The position numbers and the translations under genes were made by a program. A stretch of DNA of 5,175 nt from Bacteroidales bacterium (GTDB lineage Bacteria > Bacteroidota > Bacteroidia > Bacteroidales > Tenuifilaceae): contig DQHR01000011.1 of the NCBI GenBank assembly GCA_003531155.1, positions 1 through 5,175 of the forward strand, in the 5' to 3' direction. This document shows positions 1-5,175 of this stretch, piece after piece (the first letter of the stretch is position 1; the number at the start of each line of letters is the position of its first letter). Below the pieces are notes generated by a model that searched no databases, was not told the DNA's origin, and saw only the letters and a list, made by a program, of their open reading frames with translations.

Positions 1-719
1 AGAATATATTTTTCTATTTTTTCATCAATGTAAACTTCGTGGATGAGTTGTCTACCTTTAAGAATATCTGCCGGAGAAATAACCGGGTTCGGAGTTCCAA
101 GTGTATCGTTGATATTATGCCTCATTATCTGCAGTTCATCTTTACGATCAGGATAAGTGATTTTTATTTTTAACATAAACCTGTCAACCTGTGCTTCAGG
201 AAGTGGATATGTTCCTTCTTGCTCAATGGGGTTTTGGGTAGCAAGAACAAGGAATGGCTTTTCTAGTTGATATGTTTGATCACCAATTGTAACCTGACGC
301 TCTTGCATAGCCTCTAATAAAGCACTTTGCACTTTAGCAGGGGAACGGTTAATCTCATCGGCAAGAACAAAATTGGTGAAGATTGGACCCTTTTTAACAA
401 TAAACTCCTCTTTCTTTTGGCTATAAACCAATGTTCCAATAAGGTCGGCTGGCAACAAATCGGGAGTAAACTGAATACGGCTGAACTTTGCATCAATAGT
501 ATTAGCAAGCGTATTGATAGCAAGTGTTTTTGCCAAACCAGGAACACCCTCAAGTAGAATATGACCATCGGCAAGCAAGCCAATCATTAATGATTCAACA
601 AGGTGTTTTTGACCAACAATCACCTTATTCACCTCCATGTTGATAATATCAACAAAAGAACTTTCAAGACGAATCCTTTCGTTTAACTCTTTAATGTTTA
701 ATGCGTTAACTTCACTCAT
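1..719 (-). CDS. MoxR-family AAA+ ATPase, C-terminus cut by window edge
   Basis: Reading from the ATG at 719, 239 codons are present and the frame is still open at the left edge. The protein is a MoxR-type AAA+ ATPase (AAA_3), a cytoplasmic chaperone-like ATPase that in known cases helps mature or insert metals into partner proteins, often with von Willebrand factor A proteins. Visible motifs are Walker A GVPGLAKT (residues 58-65), Walker B VLADE (118-122) followed by INRSPAKVQSALLEAMQE, sensor 1 TQNP (161-164), and the family hallmark PLPEAQVDRF (172-181), which holds the likely arginine finger R180. The lid domain begins after about residue 215 and is incomplete. Family members are about 310-335 residues, so roughly three quarters is seen. 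In Bacteroidota such genes usually head a cluster with DUF58 and Bat (VWA) proteins; here those would lie beyond the left edge, which is inference. It diverges from truA. Family assignment is very secure; the specific partner is unknown. Confidence 0.96.
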   Translation of the reverse strand, partial: MSEVNALNIKELNERIRLESSFVDIINMEVNKVIVGQKHLVESLMIGLLADGHILLEGVPGLAKTLAINTLANTIDAKFSRIQFTPDLLPADLIGTLVYSQKKEEFIVKKGPIFTNFVLADEINRSPAKVQSALLEAMQERQVTIGDQTYQLEKPFLVLATQNPIEQEGTYPLPEAQVDRFMLKIKITYPDRKDELQIMRHNINDTLGTPNPVISPADILKGRQLIHEVYIDEKIEKYI

Positions 720-771
720 CGCTTTAAAATTTATATCAGTTTAATTTTCTATTATTAACAATTAACAACCG

Positions 772-802
772 CAAATTTCACAATTAATACGGGGGATACA
801 AG
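772..802 (-). promoter_or_regulatory. Candidate promoter of the MoxR gene
   Basis: On the minus strand, CTTG (802-799) is followed after 19 bp by GAAATTTG (779-772). This fits the Bacteroidota -33 TTTG / -7 TAnnTTTG arrangement, with one mismatch in each fixed set of bases. It would give a leader of about 48 nt before the ATG at 719. Just inside that leader the plus strand shows TTAACA twice, 7 bp apart (755-760 and 762-767), of unknown meaning. Assignment rests on pattern and spacing only. Confidence 0.4.
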
Positions 803-905
803 TTAAAAAGAGTTAAATAGATTAAACAAGAAGCTAAAGTTGAATTAGTTCCAGAAAATGGCTTAATTACTAATAAACCAGAGTCAATTATATTGTTAAT
901 AGAAT

Positions 906-913
906 TACTTTTG
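906..913 (+). promoter_or_regulatory. -7 promoter element for truA
   Basis: TACTTTTG is an exact match to the Bacteroidota -7 consensus TAnnTTTG and ends 16 bp before the truA start codon, implying a leader of only about 10-12 nt. No convincing -33 TTTG is seen 19-21 bp upstream, so the promoter may be weak or the match fortuitous. Confidence 0.45.
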
Positions 914-929
914 CAAAAAGTTTAAAAAA

Positions 930-1688
930 TTGAACAACCGATATTTTATCGAGCTATCGTACCGGGGTACAAATTTCCATGGTTGGCAAATTCAGGAGAA
1001 CGCCAATAGCGTTCAGGCTGAGTTGAATAGGGCTTTAAATTTATTGCTCAAAGAAGATATTTCAACACTTGGTGCAGGGCGAACCGATACCGGAGTTCAT
1101 GCTAAATACTTTATTGCTCATTTTGATACTGCTCGACAAGATCTTAATGATAACCCAAGTTTTATATATCATCTTAATAAGATCTTACCCAATGATATTT
1201 CAGTAAAAGCAATTCGAGCAGTAAAGCCAGAAACACATGCCCGGTTTGATGCAATTTCCAGAACCTATCATTATTATATGTGTAGGGATAAAGACCCCTT
1301 TTGGCAAGAATTAGCTTGGCTTTACCACGGTAGTTTAAATATCGATTTAATGCAAAAAGCGGCTGATACGCTTTTCAACTATGACGATTTCACAAGCTTT
1401 AGTAAGGTTGGCTCCGATAATAAGACTTCAATTTGTAAAATAGCCACGGCTAAATGGGAAGCAAAGGATAATCTGCTAATATTCGAAATCACTGCCGATC
1501 GTTTCCTTAGGAACATGGTAAGAGCCATTGTTGGTACTCTGGTAGAGGTTGGAAGGGAAAAAACCAGTATTGAAAGATTTGAGGAAATTATTGCGGCAAA
1601 AAACCGCTCGCTTGCTGGCACATCAGCACCAGCAGAAGGATTATATCTTACACATATCAAATACCCTGATTCTATATATCAAATTTGA
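930..1688 (+). CDS. truA: tRNA pseudouridine(38-40) synthase TruA
   Basis: TruA isomerises uridines 38, 39 and 40 in the anticodon arm of many tRNAs to pseudouridine, in the cytoplasm. The 252-residue product has the family's usual length and order of motifs: N-terminal YFIELSYRGTNFHGWQIQ (5-22) with SVQ (27-29), the catalytic loop GAGRTDTGVHA with nucleophile D53 (48-58), ARFDAISRTYHYY (104-116) with the conserved RTY, FTSFSK (154-159), FLRNMVRAIVG (192-202) and APAEGLYL (234-241). The start is TTG at 930: the frame is closed by TAG at 900-902, no ATG lies between that stop and the conserved N-terminus, and the resulting N-terminus aligns with where TruA proteins normally begin. A TAnnTTTG element ends 16 bp upstream. 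It diverges from the MoxR gene and converges on the DUF4301 gene with 20 bp between stops. Function is secure; the exact start is slightly less so. Confidence 0.96.
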   Translation: MNNRYFIELSYRGTNFHGWQIQENANSVQAELNRALNLLLKEDISTLGAGRTDTGVHAKYFIAHFDTARQDLNDNPSFIYHLNKILPNDISVKAIRAVKPETHARFDAISRTYHYYMCRDKDPFWQELAWLYHGSLNIDLMQKAADTLFNYDDFTSFSKVGSDNKTSICKIATAKWEAKDNLLIFEITADRFLRNMVRAIVGTLVEVGREKTSIERFEEIIAAKNRSLAGTSAPAEGLYLTHIKYPDSIYQI

Positions 1689-1708
1689 AAATTCGAGAAC
1701 TTTCAAAC

Positions 1709-3250
1709 CTAAAATACCTGATGCTCCTCGCGAAGTAAATCGTTTACAGTTTTTACTGGGTTAAAGGTTATTAGGGGAACTTCAACAAAAATAGTATTCC
1801 AGTTTGACATGGCACCATTCCATAAGCCAGGTAATTCCTGTGCTTTTAAATCACGTCCATCTTTACTTTTAATAGAAATAAATCCTGTTTTGGGATCGCG
1901 AAACTTTAACAAGTCAAATTTATCACCTTGATAATCTTTTACAAAGCAAACCAAATCAACAGGGTTGAAATGGGTTGAGGTTTGAAAAATACTTTTTGTT
2001 AAAGGATTCTTCAAATCAATCTGCGAACTTTCAACAATTTGAAGGGATGTTGTTCCATCGGAATTTACTGCCCAAAATGGACCTCCTCCTGGTTCTCCCT
2101 GATTTTTAACCATGCCACATACCCTAATTGGTCGATTGAGTATTCTTAGAATGTATGACTTCAGCGCTTTACAATCCTTCAGATTTAAATCTTTTGGGGG
2201 CAAAATACAAAGTTCACTCTTTGTAAAATCGAGTACCTCAAGCAACATTTCCTTATCGCAATCGTCGCTATTGCTTATTTTATCGATATAATCGAAAATT
2301 ATTCCAGTATAGCTGAGCAAAAGCCCTGCAATTGCCTTTTTATATCTTACAGTATGGGGCTTTAACCTATCAGGTACAACGTTATCAATATTTTTAATAA
2401 AAATAAGTTCGGCATCAATTTCATTTAAGTTCTCAAGCAAAGCTCCATGTCCGCCGGGTCGAAATAGTAAAGTTCCATCAGAGTTACGGAAAGGTGTATT
2501 ATCCATCTCAACAGCAATGGTATTGGTGGATATTTTTTGCTCGGAAAAGTAGATATTTAATTTTACCTCATATTTCTCCTCAAACTCTTCTTTTATCTTT
2601 TCAACCAATTTCTCGAAAGCGGTTCGATGTTCGGATGAAACAGTAAGATAAATAAAAATATTTTTATCAGAATCTTTACAATGCTGAGCCCCTTCTACAA
2701 GCTGCTCCTCAAGTGCAGTTCGAGCATGATTGTCGTATTTGTGAAAAAGAATCAAACCCTTAGGAAGCTCTCCATAGTTTAAACCATCTTTAGCAAGTAA
2801 TGCCTCGGCAACTGGAGGGTAGTATTTACGTTCCAAAAGTTCATCCATTTTATAACCTGTACTCCATAACTCGTCGTATAACTTGCTATAAAAAGGAAAC
2901 TTTTGAATGTTTGTAAAAAAATTATACGCAGAATTAAACCCTTTATCCTTTAAACTTCCCTCTCCTTTAACTGGAAAGTCCTGCATAAACTCAAAAAGAT
3001 GTTTGAACATTCGAGTTGCTGCTCCCGATGCTGGAACAAACTTAACTCTGGTACCATCAAACTCTTTGTAAAGATCGATTAAATCATCAATTTCGTCGCA
3101 TTCGAGCTTAATGATCCCATTTCCAACTGTTGCAGGTTCGGTAATTTGCATAAAAGGAAAACCTTGCTTAAAATTCTCTATCTGCTCATTAACGTCTTTT
3201 ACATTAATTCCCTGCAATTCAAATTGAGTTAGATCCAGTTCGTTAAACAT
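1709..3250 (-). CDS. DUF4301 family protein, possible nucleotidyltransferase-like enzyme
   Basis: A 513-residue soluble protein with no signal peptide or membrane segment visible. Length and sequence fit the DUF4301 family (about 510 residues, mostly Bacteroidota), which has no established function that I know of. Several motifs recall UDP-sugar pyrophosphorylase / GT-A nucleotidyltransferases: VPASGAATRMF (72-82) sits like the nucleotide-binding GG-x-GTR loop, PKGL (163-166) like the PK pair, FRPGGHGALLENL (263-275) like the PPGHGD motif of UTP-glucose-1-phosphate uridylyltransferases, and FIKNIDNVVPD (284-294) like their NIDNLG motif. A glycine-rich GEPGGGPFW (385-393) follows. That resemblance is my inference. 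The ATG at 3250 gives the family-like start. The stop lies 20 bp from the truA stop, tail to tail. The acyl-ACP thioesterase ends 115 bp upstream on the same strand. That gap has no TAnnTTTG on this strand; the nearest is a degenerate TATCTTGT (3288-3281), so readthrough from the thioesterase pair is possible. Confidence 0.85.
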   Translation of the reverse strand: MFNELDLTQFELQGINVKDVNEQIENFKQGFPFMQITEPATVGNGIIKLECDEIDDLIDLYKEFDGTRVKFVPASGAATRMFKHLFEFMQDFPVKGEGSLKDKGFNSAYNFFTNIQKFPFYSKLYDELWSTGYKMDELLERKYYPPVAEALLAKDGLNYGELPKGLILFHKYDNHARTALEEQLVEGAQHCKDSDKNIFIYLTVSSEHRTAFEKLVEKIKEEFEEKYEVKLNIYFSEQKISTNTIAVEMDNTPFRNSDGTLLFRPGGHGALLENLNEIDAELIFIKNIDNVVPDRLKPHTVRYKKAIAGLLLSYTGIIFDYIDKISNSDDCDKEMLLEVLDFTKSELCILPPKDLNLKDCKALKSYILRILNRPIRVCGMVKNQGEPGGGPFWAVNSDGTTSLQIVESSQIDLKNPLTKSIFQTSTHFNPVDLVCFVKDYQGDKFDLLKFRDPKTGFISIKSKDGRDLKAQELPGLWNGAMSNWNTIFVEVPLITFNPVKTVNDLLREEHQVF

Positions 3251-3365
3251 TTTTTTAATATAATTATTGAGTTATGGCTTACAAGATACTGGTTAAGAGT
3301 TACATCTTTTTGTTTATCATATTGATTTATGTCATTTGACTTTTGTAGGCTATGCACTCTTACAA

Positions 3366-4121
3366 TTATTCCCACTCAAAGCAAACTCTGCAAAGTTCCT
3401 TACCATCTTCTGATCTATTTATTGAAATATGAATATTCTTCTCATCAAGTTGAAAAAGATCAATATTTAGATTATAATTCTCTTTACCCTCGGCTAAGAA
3501 ATTAACGTCCACTGCTTTAATAGTATTCTTTTTATGATGCTCAAAACTAAACGTATTGTAAGCCCATTCAATATAACGGGTATTATTAACATGGTAGTTA
3601 ACGTCAAAATCGCTCGGTTTTACAATTATATTATCTCTTACAATTCGATTTCCAGAGACATCTGCAATTTTAGAAGGATTTTGAGCAAGAGCACTTCTTT
3701 CATTTGAAATAAAGGGCAAACCAATATCATCAAGTCTAACTGGTCGACGATTTTGAGCGTTAAGTATCAACCAGCTACTTGAACCTGCAATTATTCTCTG
3801 ATTATTAGCATCAAAAACCTCATAGTCTCTCAAAGCAAAAAGACCATCTATCCCTCGAGGATAGGTAATCAACTTGATTTTCTCGGTCCAAAACGGAAAA
3901 CGAACAATCTCAACCCTAACTCGCGATAACACCCAAAATAGATTCTTTTTGGACAAATCATCCAATCCAAAATGCAGCAAACCTGCATGTTCCCATGCAA
4001 TTTCTTGAAAATAGTTGAACAATGAAAAGATATTCAACTTGCTTCCAAAATCAATTTCATAGGAATGAATTGTGATTTCCTGAGTATGGTACGCTGGTGA
4101 ACTAAAAATATTCGTATCCAT
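3366..4121 (-). CDS. Acyl-ACP thioesterase (FatA/FatB-like)
   Basis: Predicted to hydrolyse acyl-acyl carrier protein, releasing free fatty acid from fatty acid synthesis in the cytoplasm. The 251-residue product has the double hot-dog layout of the family. The first half (about 1-135) holds the NYFQEIAWEHAGLL stretch (36-49) and FWVLSRVRVEI (62-72). The second half (about 160-251) carries the active-site signature KPSDFDVNYHVNNTRYIEW (168-186). D173, N175 and H177 match the D-x-N-x-H catalytic set of plant FatA/FatB, and E211 lies 38 residues after the Asp, the spacing reported for the catalytic Glu in plant FatB. No transit or signal peptide is present, as expected for a bacterial form. The ATG at 4121 follows the stop of the upstream FlK-like thioesterase by 2 bp, so the two are almost surely co-transcribed. 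Chain-length preference cannot be read from the sequence. Family assignment is strong. Confidence 0.93.
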   Translation of the reverse strand: MDTNIFSSPAYHTQEITIHSYEIDFGSKLNIFSLFNYFQEIAWEHAGLLHFGLDDLSKKNLFWVLSRVRVEIVRFPFWTEKIKLITYPRGIDGLFALRDYEVFDANNQRIIAGSSSWLILNAQNRRPVRLDDIGLPFISNERSALAQNPSKIADVSGNRIVRDNIIVKPSDFDVNYHVNNTRYIEWAYNTFSFEHHKKNTIKAVDVNFLAEGKENYNLNIDLFQLDEKNIHISINRSEDGKELCRVCFEWE

Positions 4122-4123
4122 AA

Positions 4124-4513
4124 CTATTTACTTCGTATACGACTCATGAACTTTTCGGTTTCAACAATTGAACGACGATGCGTCCCTTTACCAATTACTC
4201 CCTCCTCATCCCATGCAACCACCTCAAAAAGTAATTTATTACCGTTAACCTCCTTTAAAGTAGCTTCACTTTTTACCTTCATTCCCTTTGGTGTGGCTTT
4301 AGTATGAGTAACGGATACTTCAACACCAACAGTATTGTACCCTTCAGGAAGTTTTGATTGAACTGCGCTCATTGCAGCCTTTTCCATCATAGCAATCATT
4401 GCTGGTGTTGCAAAAACATCAACCAAACCGGAACCATAGTGACGTGCTGTTGTATTGGCTGTTACGCGTTGAGTTTCCAAAGCTGACAGACCTATACTTA
4501 AATTAAATTCCAT
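4124..4513 (-). CDS. FlK-like hot-dog thioesterase
   Basis: A 129-residue single hot-dog protein of the family that includes the fluoroacetyl-CoA thioesterase FlK. Using the ATG at 4513, T36 (in FATPAMIAMMEKAA, 34-47), E44 and H70 (in VTHTKATP, 67-74) reproduce the spacing of FlK's catalytic T42, E50 and H76, and GKGTHRR (108-114) supplies a conserved basic end. Most relatives are uncharacterised acyl-CoA thioesterases; fluoroacetate specificity is not implied. A frame extension to a TTG at 4534 exists, but that TTG lies inside a perfect TAnnTTTG promoter element and would lie upstream of the transcript, so I chose ATG 4513. It is the first gene of a tight pair with the acyl-ACP thioesterase (2-bp gap), suggesting a joint role in acyl thioester turnover or editing. 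It diverges from the cupin gene across 144 bp. Its physiological substrate is unknown. Confidence 0.88.
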   Translation of the reverse strand: MEFNLSIGLSALETQRVTANTTARHYGSGLVDVFATPAMIAMMEKAAMSAVQSKLPEGYNTVGVEVSVTHTKATPKGMKVKSEATLKEVNGNKLLFEVVAWDEEGVIGKGTHRRSIVETEKFMSRIRSK

Positions 4514-4531
4514 AGATTTTTTAGATTTTTG

Positions 4532-4539
4532 CAAATGTA
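4532..4539 (-). promoter_or_regulatory. -7 promoter element for the thioesterase pair
   Basis: On the minus strand TACATTTG is an exact TAnnTTTG match, ending 18 bp before the ATG at 4513 and giving a leader of about 13 nt. The -33 region (around 4559-4562) shows no TTTG. The element decides the start of the FlK-like gene, because the only upstream in-frame start candidate (TTG at 4534) overlaps it. Confidence 0.55.
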
Positions 4540-4600
4540 TAAAAAACGATACTCGAATTCTGCTTTAACCCACCAACTTTTTAGATTGATAACGATTTAT

Positions 4601-4608
4601 TAATTTTA
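4601..4608 (+). promoter_or_regulatory. Weak candidate -7 element for the cupin gene
   Basis: TAATTTTA matches TAnnTTTG except the last base, and TTTT (4578-4581) stands 19 bp upstream where TTTG is expected. The implied leader is about 45 nt. This is the best plus-strand candidate between the divergent genes, but in AT-rich DNA a match of this quality could be chance. Confidence 0.3.
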
Positions 4609-4657
4609 CCCGAAGAAAGCTACAAGTGACAAATTGCTATAAACCTAAACTAAAAAT

Positions 4658-4930
4658 ATGATGAGCAAAGTTATAATTGAGAAGTTAAGCAACGATGAAA
4701 TTTCAAAAAAAGGCATTAAGCAATGGCCAATATGGGAAAAAGAAGTATCAAAATTTGATTGGTTTTATGATTCTGAAGAGGAGTGTCTATTTCTAGAAGG
4801 TGAGGTTGAAGTTAATACACCAGAGGGAGTATTCACTATCAAAACTGGAGATTTCGTAACCTTTAAAACAGGTTTAAAATGTACTTGGGATGTAAAAAAA
4901 CCTGTTCGAAAGCATTATAATTTCAAATAG
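4658..4930 (+). CDS. Small single-domain cupin protein (Cupin_3 / DUF861, TM1112-like)
   Basis: A 90-residue protein forming one cupin beta-barrel. WPIWEKEVSKFDWFYD (23-38), ECLFLEGEVEV (42-52), the turn GDFVTFKTGLKCTW (64-77) and the terminal PVRKHYNF (82-89) are diagnostic of the Cupin_3 (DUF861) family. From memory it closely resembles the structurally solved but functionally undefined T. maritima protein TM1112. Canonical cupin metal ligands are largely missing: motif 1 has no H-x-H, and the motif 2 His position is occupied near C75, so metal binding would be atypical. Two adjacent ATG codons (4658 and 4661) are both possible starts; the second would remove one Met. It stands alone, divergent from the thioesterases and 161 bp before the phosphate transporter, with no clear terminator in between. 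No pathway can be inferred from its neighbours. Confidence 0.9.
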   Translation: MMSKVIIEKLSNDEISKKGIKQWPIWEKEVSKFDWFYDSEEECLFLEGEVEVNTPEGVFTIKTGDFVTFKTGLKCTWDVKKPVRKHYNFK

Positions 4931-4991
4931 AGCAAACGCATATACCTACTAAGACCATCATCAAACATCGGTCGATAAATAATCACAAAAA

Positions 4992-5046
4992 CTTAACATT
5001 AACTTAACATTAACTTAACATTAAGGAAATATTTTCTTAACCTTAA
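4992..5046 (+). promoter_or_regulatory. Pho-box-like array of 11-bp direct repeats
   Basis: Three perfect copies of CTTAACATTAA occupy 4992-5002, 5003-5013 and 5014-5024. A divergent 11-bp unit (5025-5035) follows, then CTTAACCTTAA (5036-5046), which has one mismatch and is exactly in phase. The hexamer TTAACA recurring every 11 bp equals the known Bacillus PhoP site consensus (TT[A/T/C]A[C/T]A repeats) and has the 11-bp period of Escherichia coli PhoB boxes. The downstream gene is a phosphate transporter, and the last unit lies over the -33 region, as in PhoB-activated promoters. Binding by a PhoB-type response regulator is inferred; the repeat structure is seen directly. Confidence 0.7.
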
Positions 5047-5061
5047 GATAATACGATATCA

Positions 5062-5069
5062 TATCTTTG
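5062..5069 (+). promoter_or_regulatory. -7 promoter element of the phosphate transporter gene
   Basis: TATCTTTG is an exact TAnnTTTG match, 22 bp before the ATG at 5092, implying a leader of about 17 nt. There is no TTTG at -33. Instead TTAACC of the fourth repeat unit ends 19 bp upstream, consistent with a promoter that needs an activator. An odd-length palindrome GATAT-C-ATATC (5055-5065) overlaps its 5' side. Confidence 0.65.
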
Positions 5070-5091
5070 CCCTGCATTTAAAAAAAAATCT

Positions 5092-5175
5092 ATGTTTGGA
5101 CTTAGTGAAGGATTAACCATTCTGCTGATTGTCAGTATTTTTGCAGCTCTTGCTTTTGAATTTATTAATGGTTTT
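5092..5175 (+). CDS. PiT-family inorganic phosphate transporter, N-terminal 28 codons
   Basis: Only the first 28 residues are in the window and the frame is open at the right edge. They form a hydrophobic first membrane segment (about residues 8-25) ending in FEFINGF (22-28). This is the start of the PiT signature in which [DE]FINGFHD is followed by AN-x-IAT. PiT proteins are inner-membrane secondary carriers importing phosphate, often as a metal complex, with cations; full length is typically 330-750 residues depending on subtype. The ATG at 5092 is preceded by an A-rich leader and by a promoter with a Pho-box-like array, which supports both the start and the function. No DUF47/PhoU-like partner precedes it. 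The assignment rests on a short stretch, but motif and regulatory context agree. Confidence 0.8.
   Translation, partial: MFGLSEGLTILLIVSIFAALAFEFINGF

Noticed and set aside
314..583. Minus-strand open frame of 89 codons and a plus-strand frame at 327-557.
   Set aside because: Both overlap the MoxR gene, whose own frame shows all AAA+ motifs; they are shadow frames.
755..768. TTAACA repeated twice upstream of the MoxR gene, similar to the half-site of the phosphate promoter.
   Set aside because: The spacing is 7 bp, not 11, there are only two copies, and they lie downstream of the likely -7 element; likely chance in AT-rich DNA.
1684..1707. Inverted repeat TTTGAAA / TTTCAAA with a 10-nt loop between the convergent truA and DUF4301 stops, as a possible bidirectional terminator.
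   Set aside because: The stem is only 7 bp with one G-C pair and no proper T-run follows on either strand, so intrinsic termination is not convincing.
1379..1764. Open frames at 1379-1660 (minus) and 1549-1764 (plus).
   Set aside because: They lie within or across truA and the DUF4301 end, have no recognisable motifs, and are out of frame with the conserved proteins.
3251..3365. A promoter for DUF4301 in the 115-bp gap after the acyl-ACP thioesterase.
   Set aside because: No TAnnTTTG or TTTG occurs on the minus strand here; TATCTTGT at 3288-3281 is degenerate and has no -33 partner.
4950..4972. GACC...GGTC near 4955-4974 as a terminator hairpin after the cupin gene.
   Set aside because: A 4-bp stem with a long loop and no T-tract is not a credible terminator.
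4992..5046. Reading the 11-bp repeats as a CRISPR array or a plasmid iteron origin.
   Set aside because: The repeats are too short and contiguous for CRISPR, no replication initiator gene is present, and their place over a transporter promoter fits regulation better.

Overview
The window looks like ordinary core chromosome of a Bacteroidota bacterium. It is AT-rich, its genes lack clear Shine-Dalgarno sequences and have A/T-rich leaders, and several promoters carry the Bacteroidota-type -7 element TAnnTTTG. It also encodes a DUF4301 protein, a family I know mainly from Bacteroidota. No mobile element, CRISPR array, tRNA or rRNA was seen, and no gap between genes exceeds 300 bases.

Layout, left to right. 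(1) Bases 1-719, minus strand: most of a MoxR-family AAA+ ATPase whose C-terminus runs off the left edge. (2) Bases 720-929: a 210-bp divergent promoter region. (3) Bases 930-1688, plus: truA, tRNA pseudouridine(38-40) synthase, starting at TTG. (4) Bases 1709-3250, minus: a DUF4301 protein, convergent with truA across only 20 bp, with motifs resembling UDP-sugar pyrophosphorylase-type nucleotidyltransferases. (5) Bases 3366-4513, minus: a tight two-gene unit, transcribed first as a FlK-like hot-dog thioesterase and then, 2 bp later, as an acyl-ACP thioesterase; DUF4301 lies 115 bp further downstream on the same strand and may be read through. (6) Bases 4658-4930, plus: a 90-residue single-domain cupin resembling Thermotoga maritima TM1112. 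(7) Bases 5092-5175, plus: the first 28 codons of a PiT-family inorganic phosphate transporter, cut by the right edge.

The most interesting DNA is the control region of the phosphate transporter. Three perfect 11-bp direct repeats (CTTAACATTAA) are followed, exactly two 11-bp steps later, by a one-mismatch fourth copy that lies over the expected -33 region of a TAnnTTTG promoter. Motif, period and position match what is known of PhoB/PhoP binding sites (Pho boxes), and the gene is a phosphate transporter, so I infer a Bacteroidota Pho box array. The other themes are a thioesterase pair predicted to release acyl chains, a family of unknown function with a plausible enzymatic fold, and several genes with very short predicted leaders. 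I see no clear new multi-gene defence or mobile system here.
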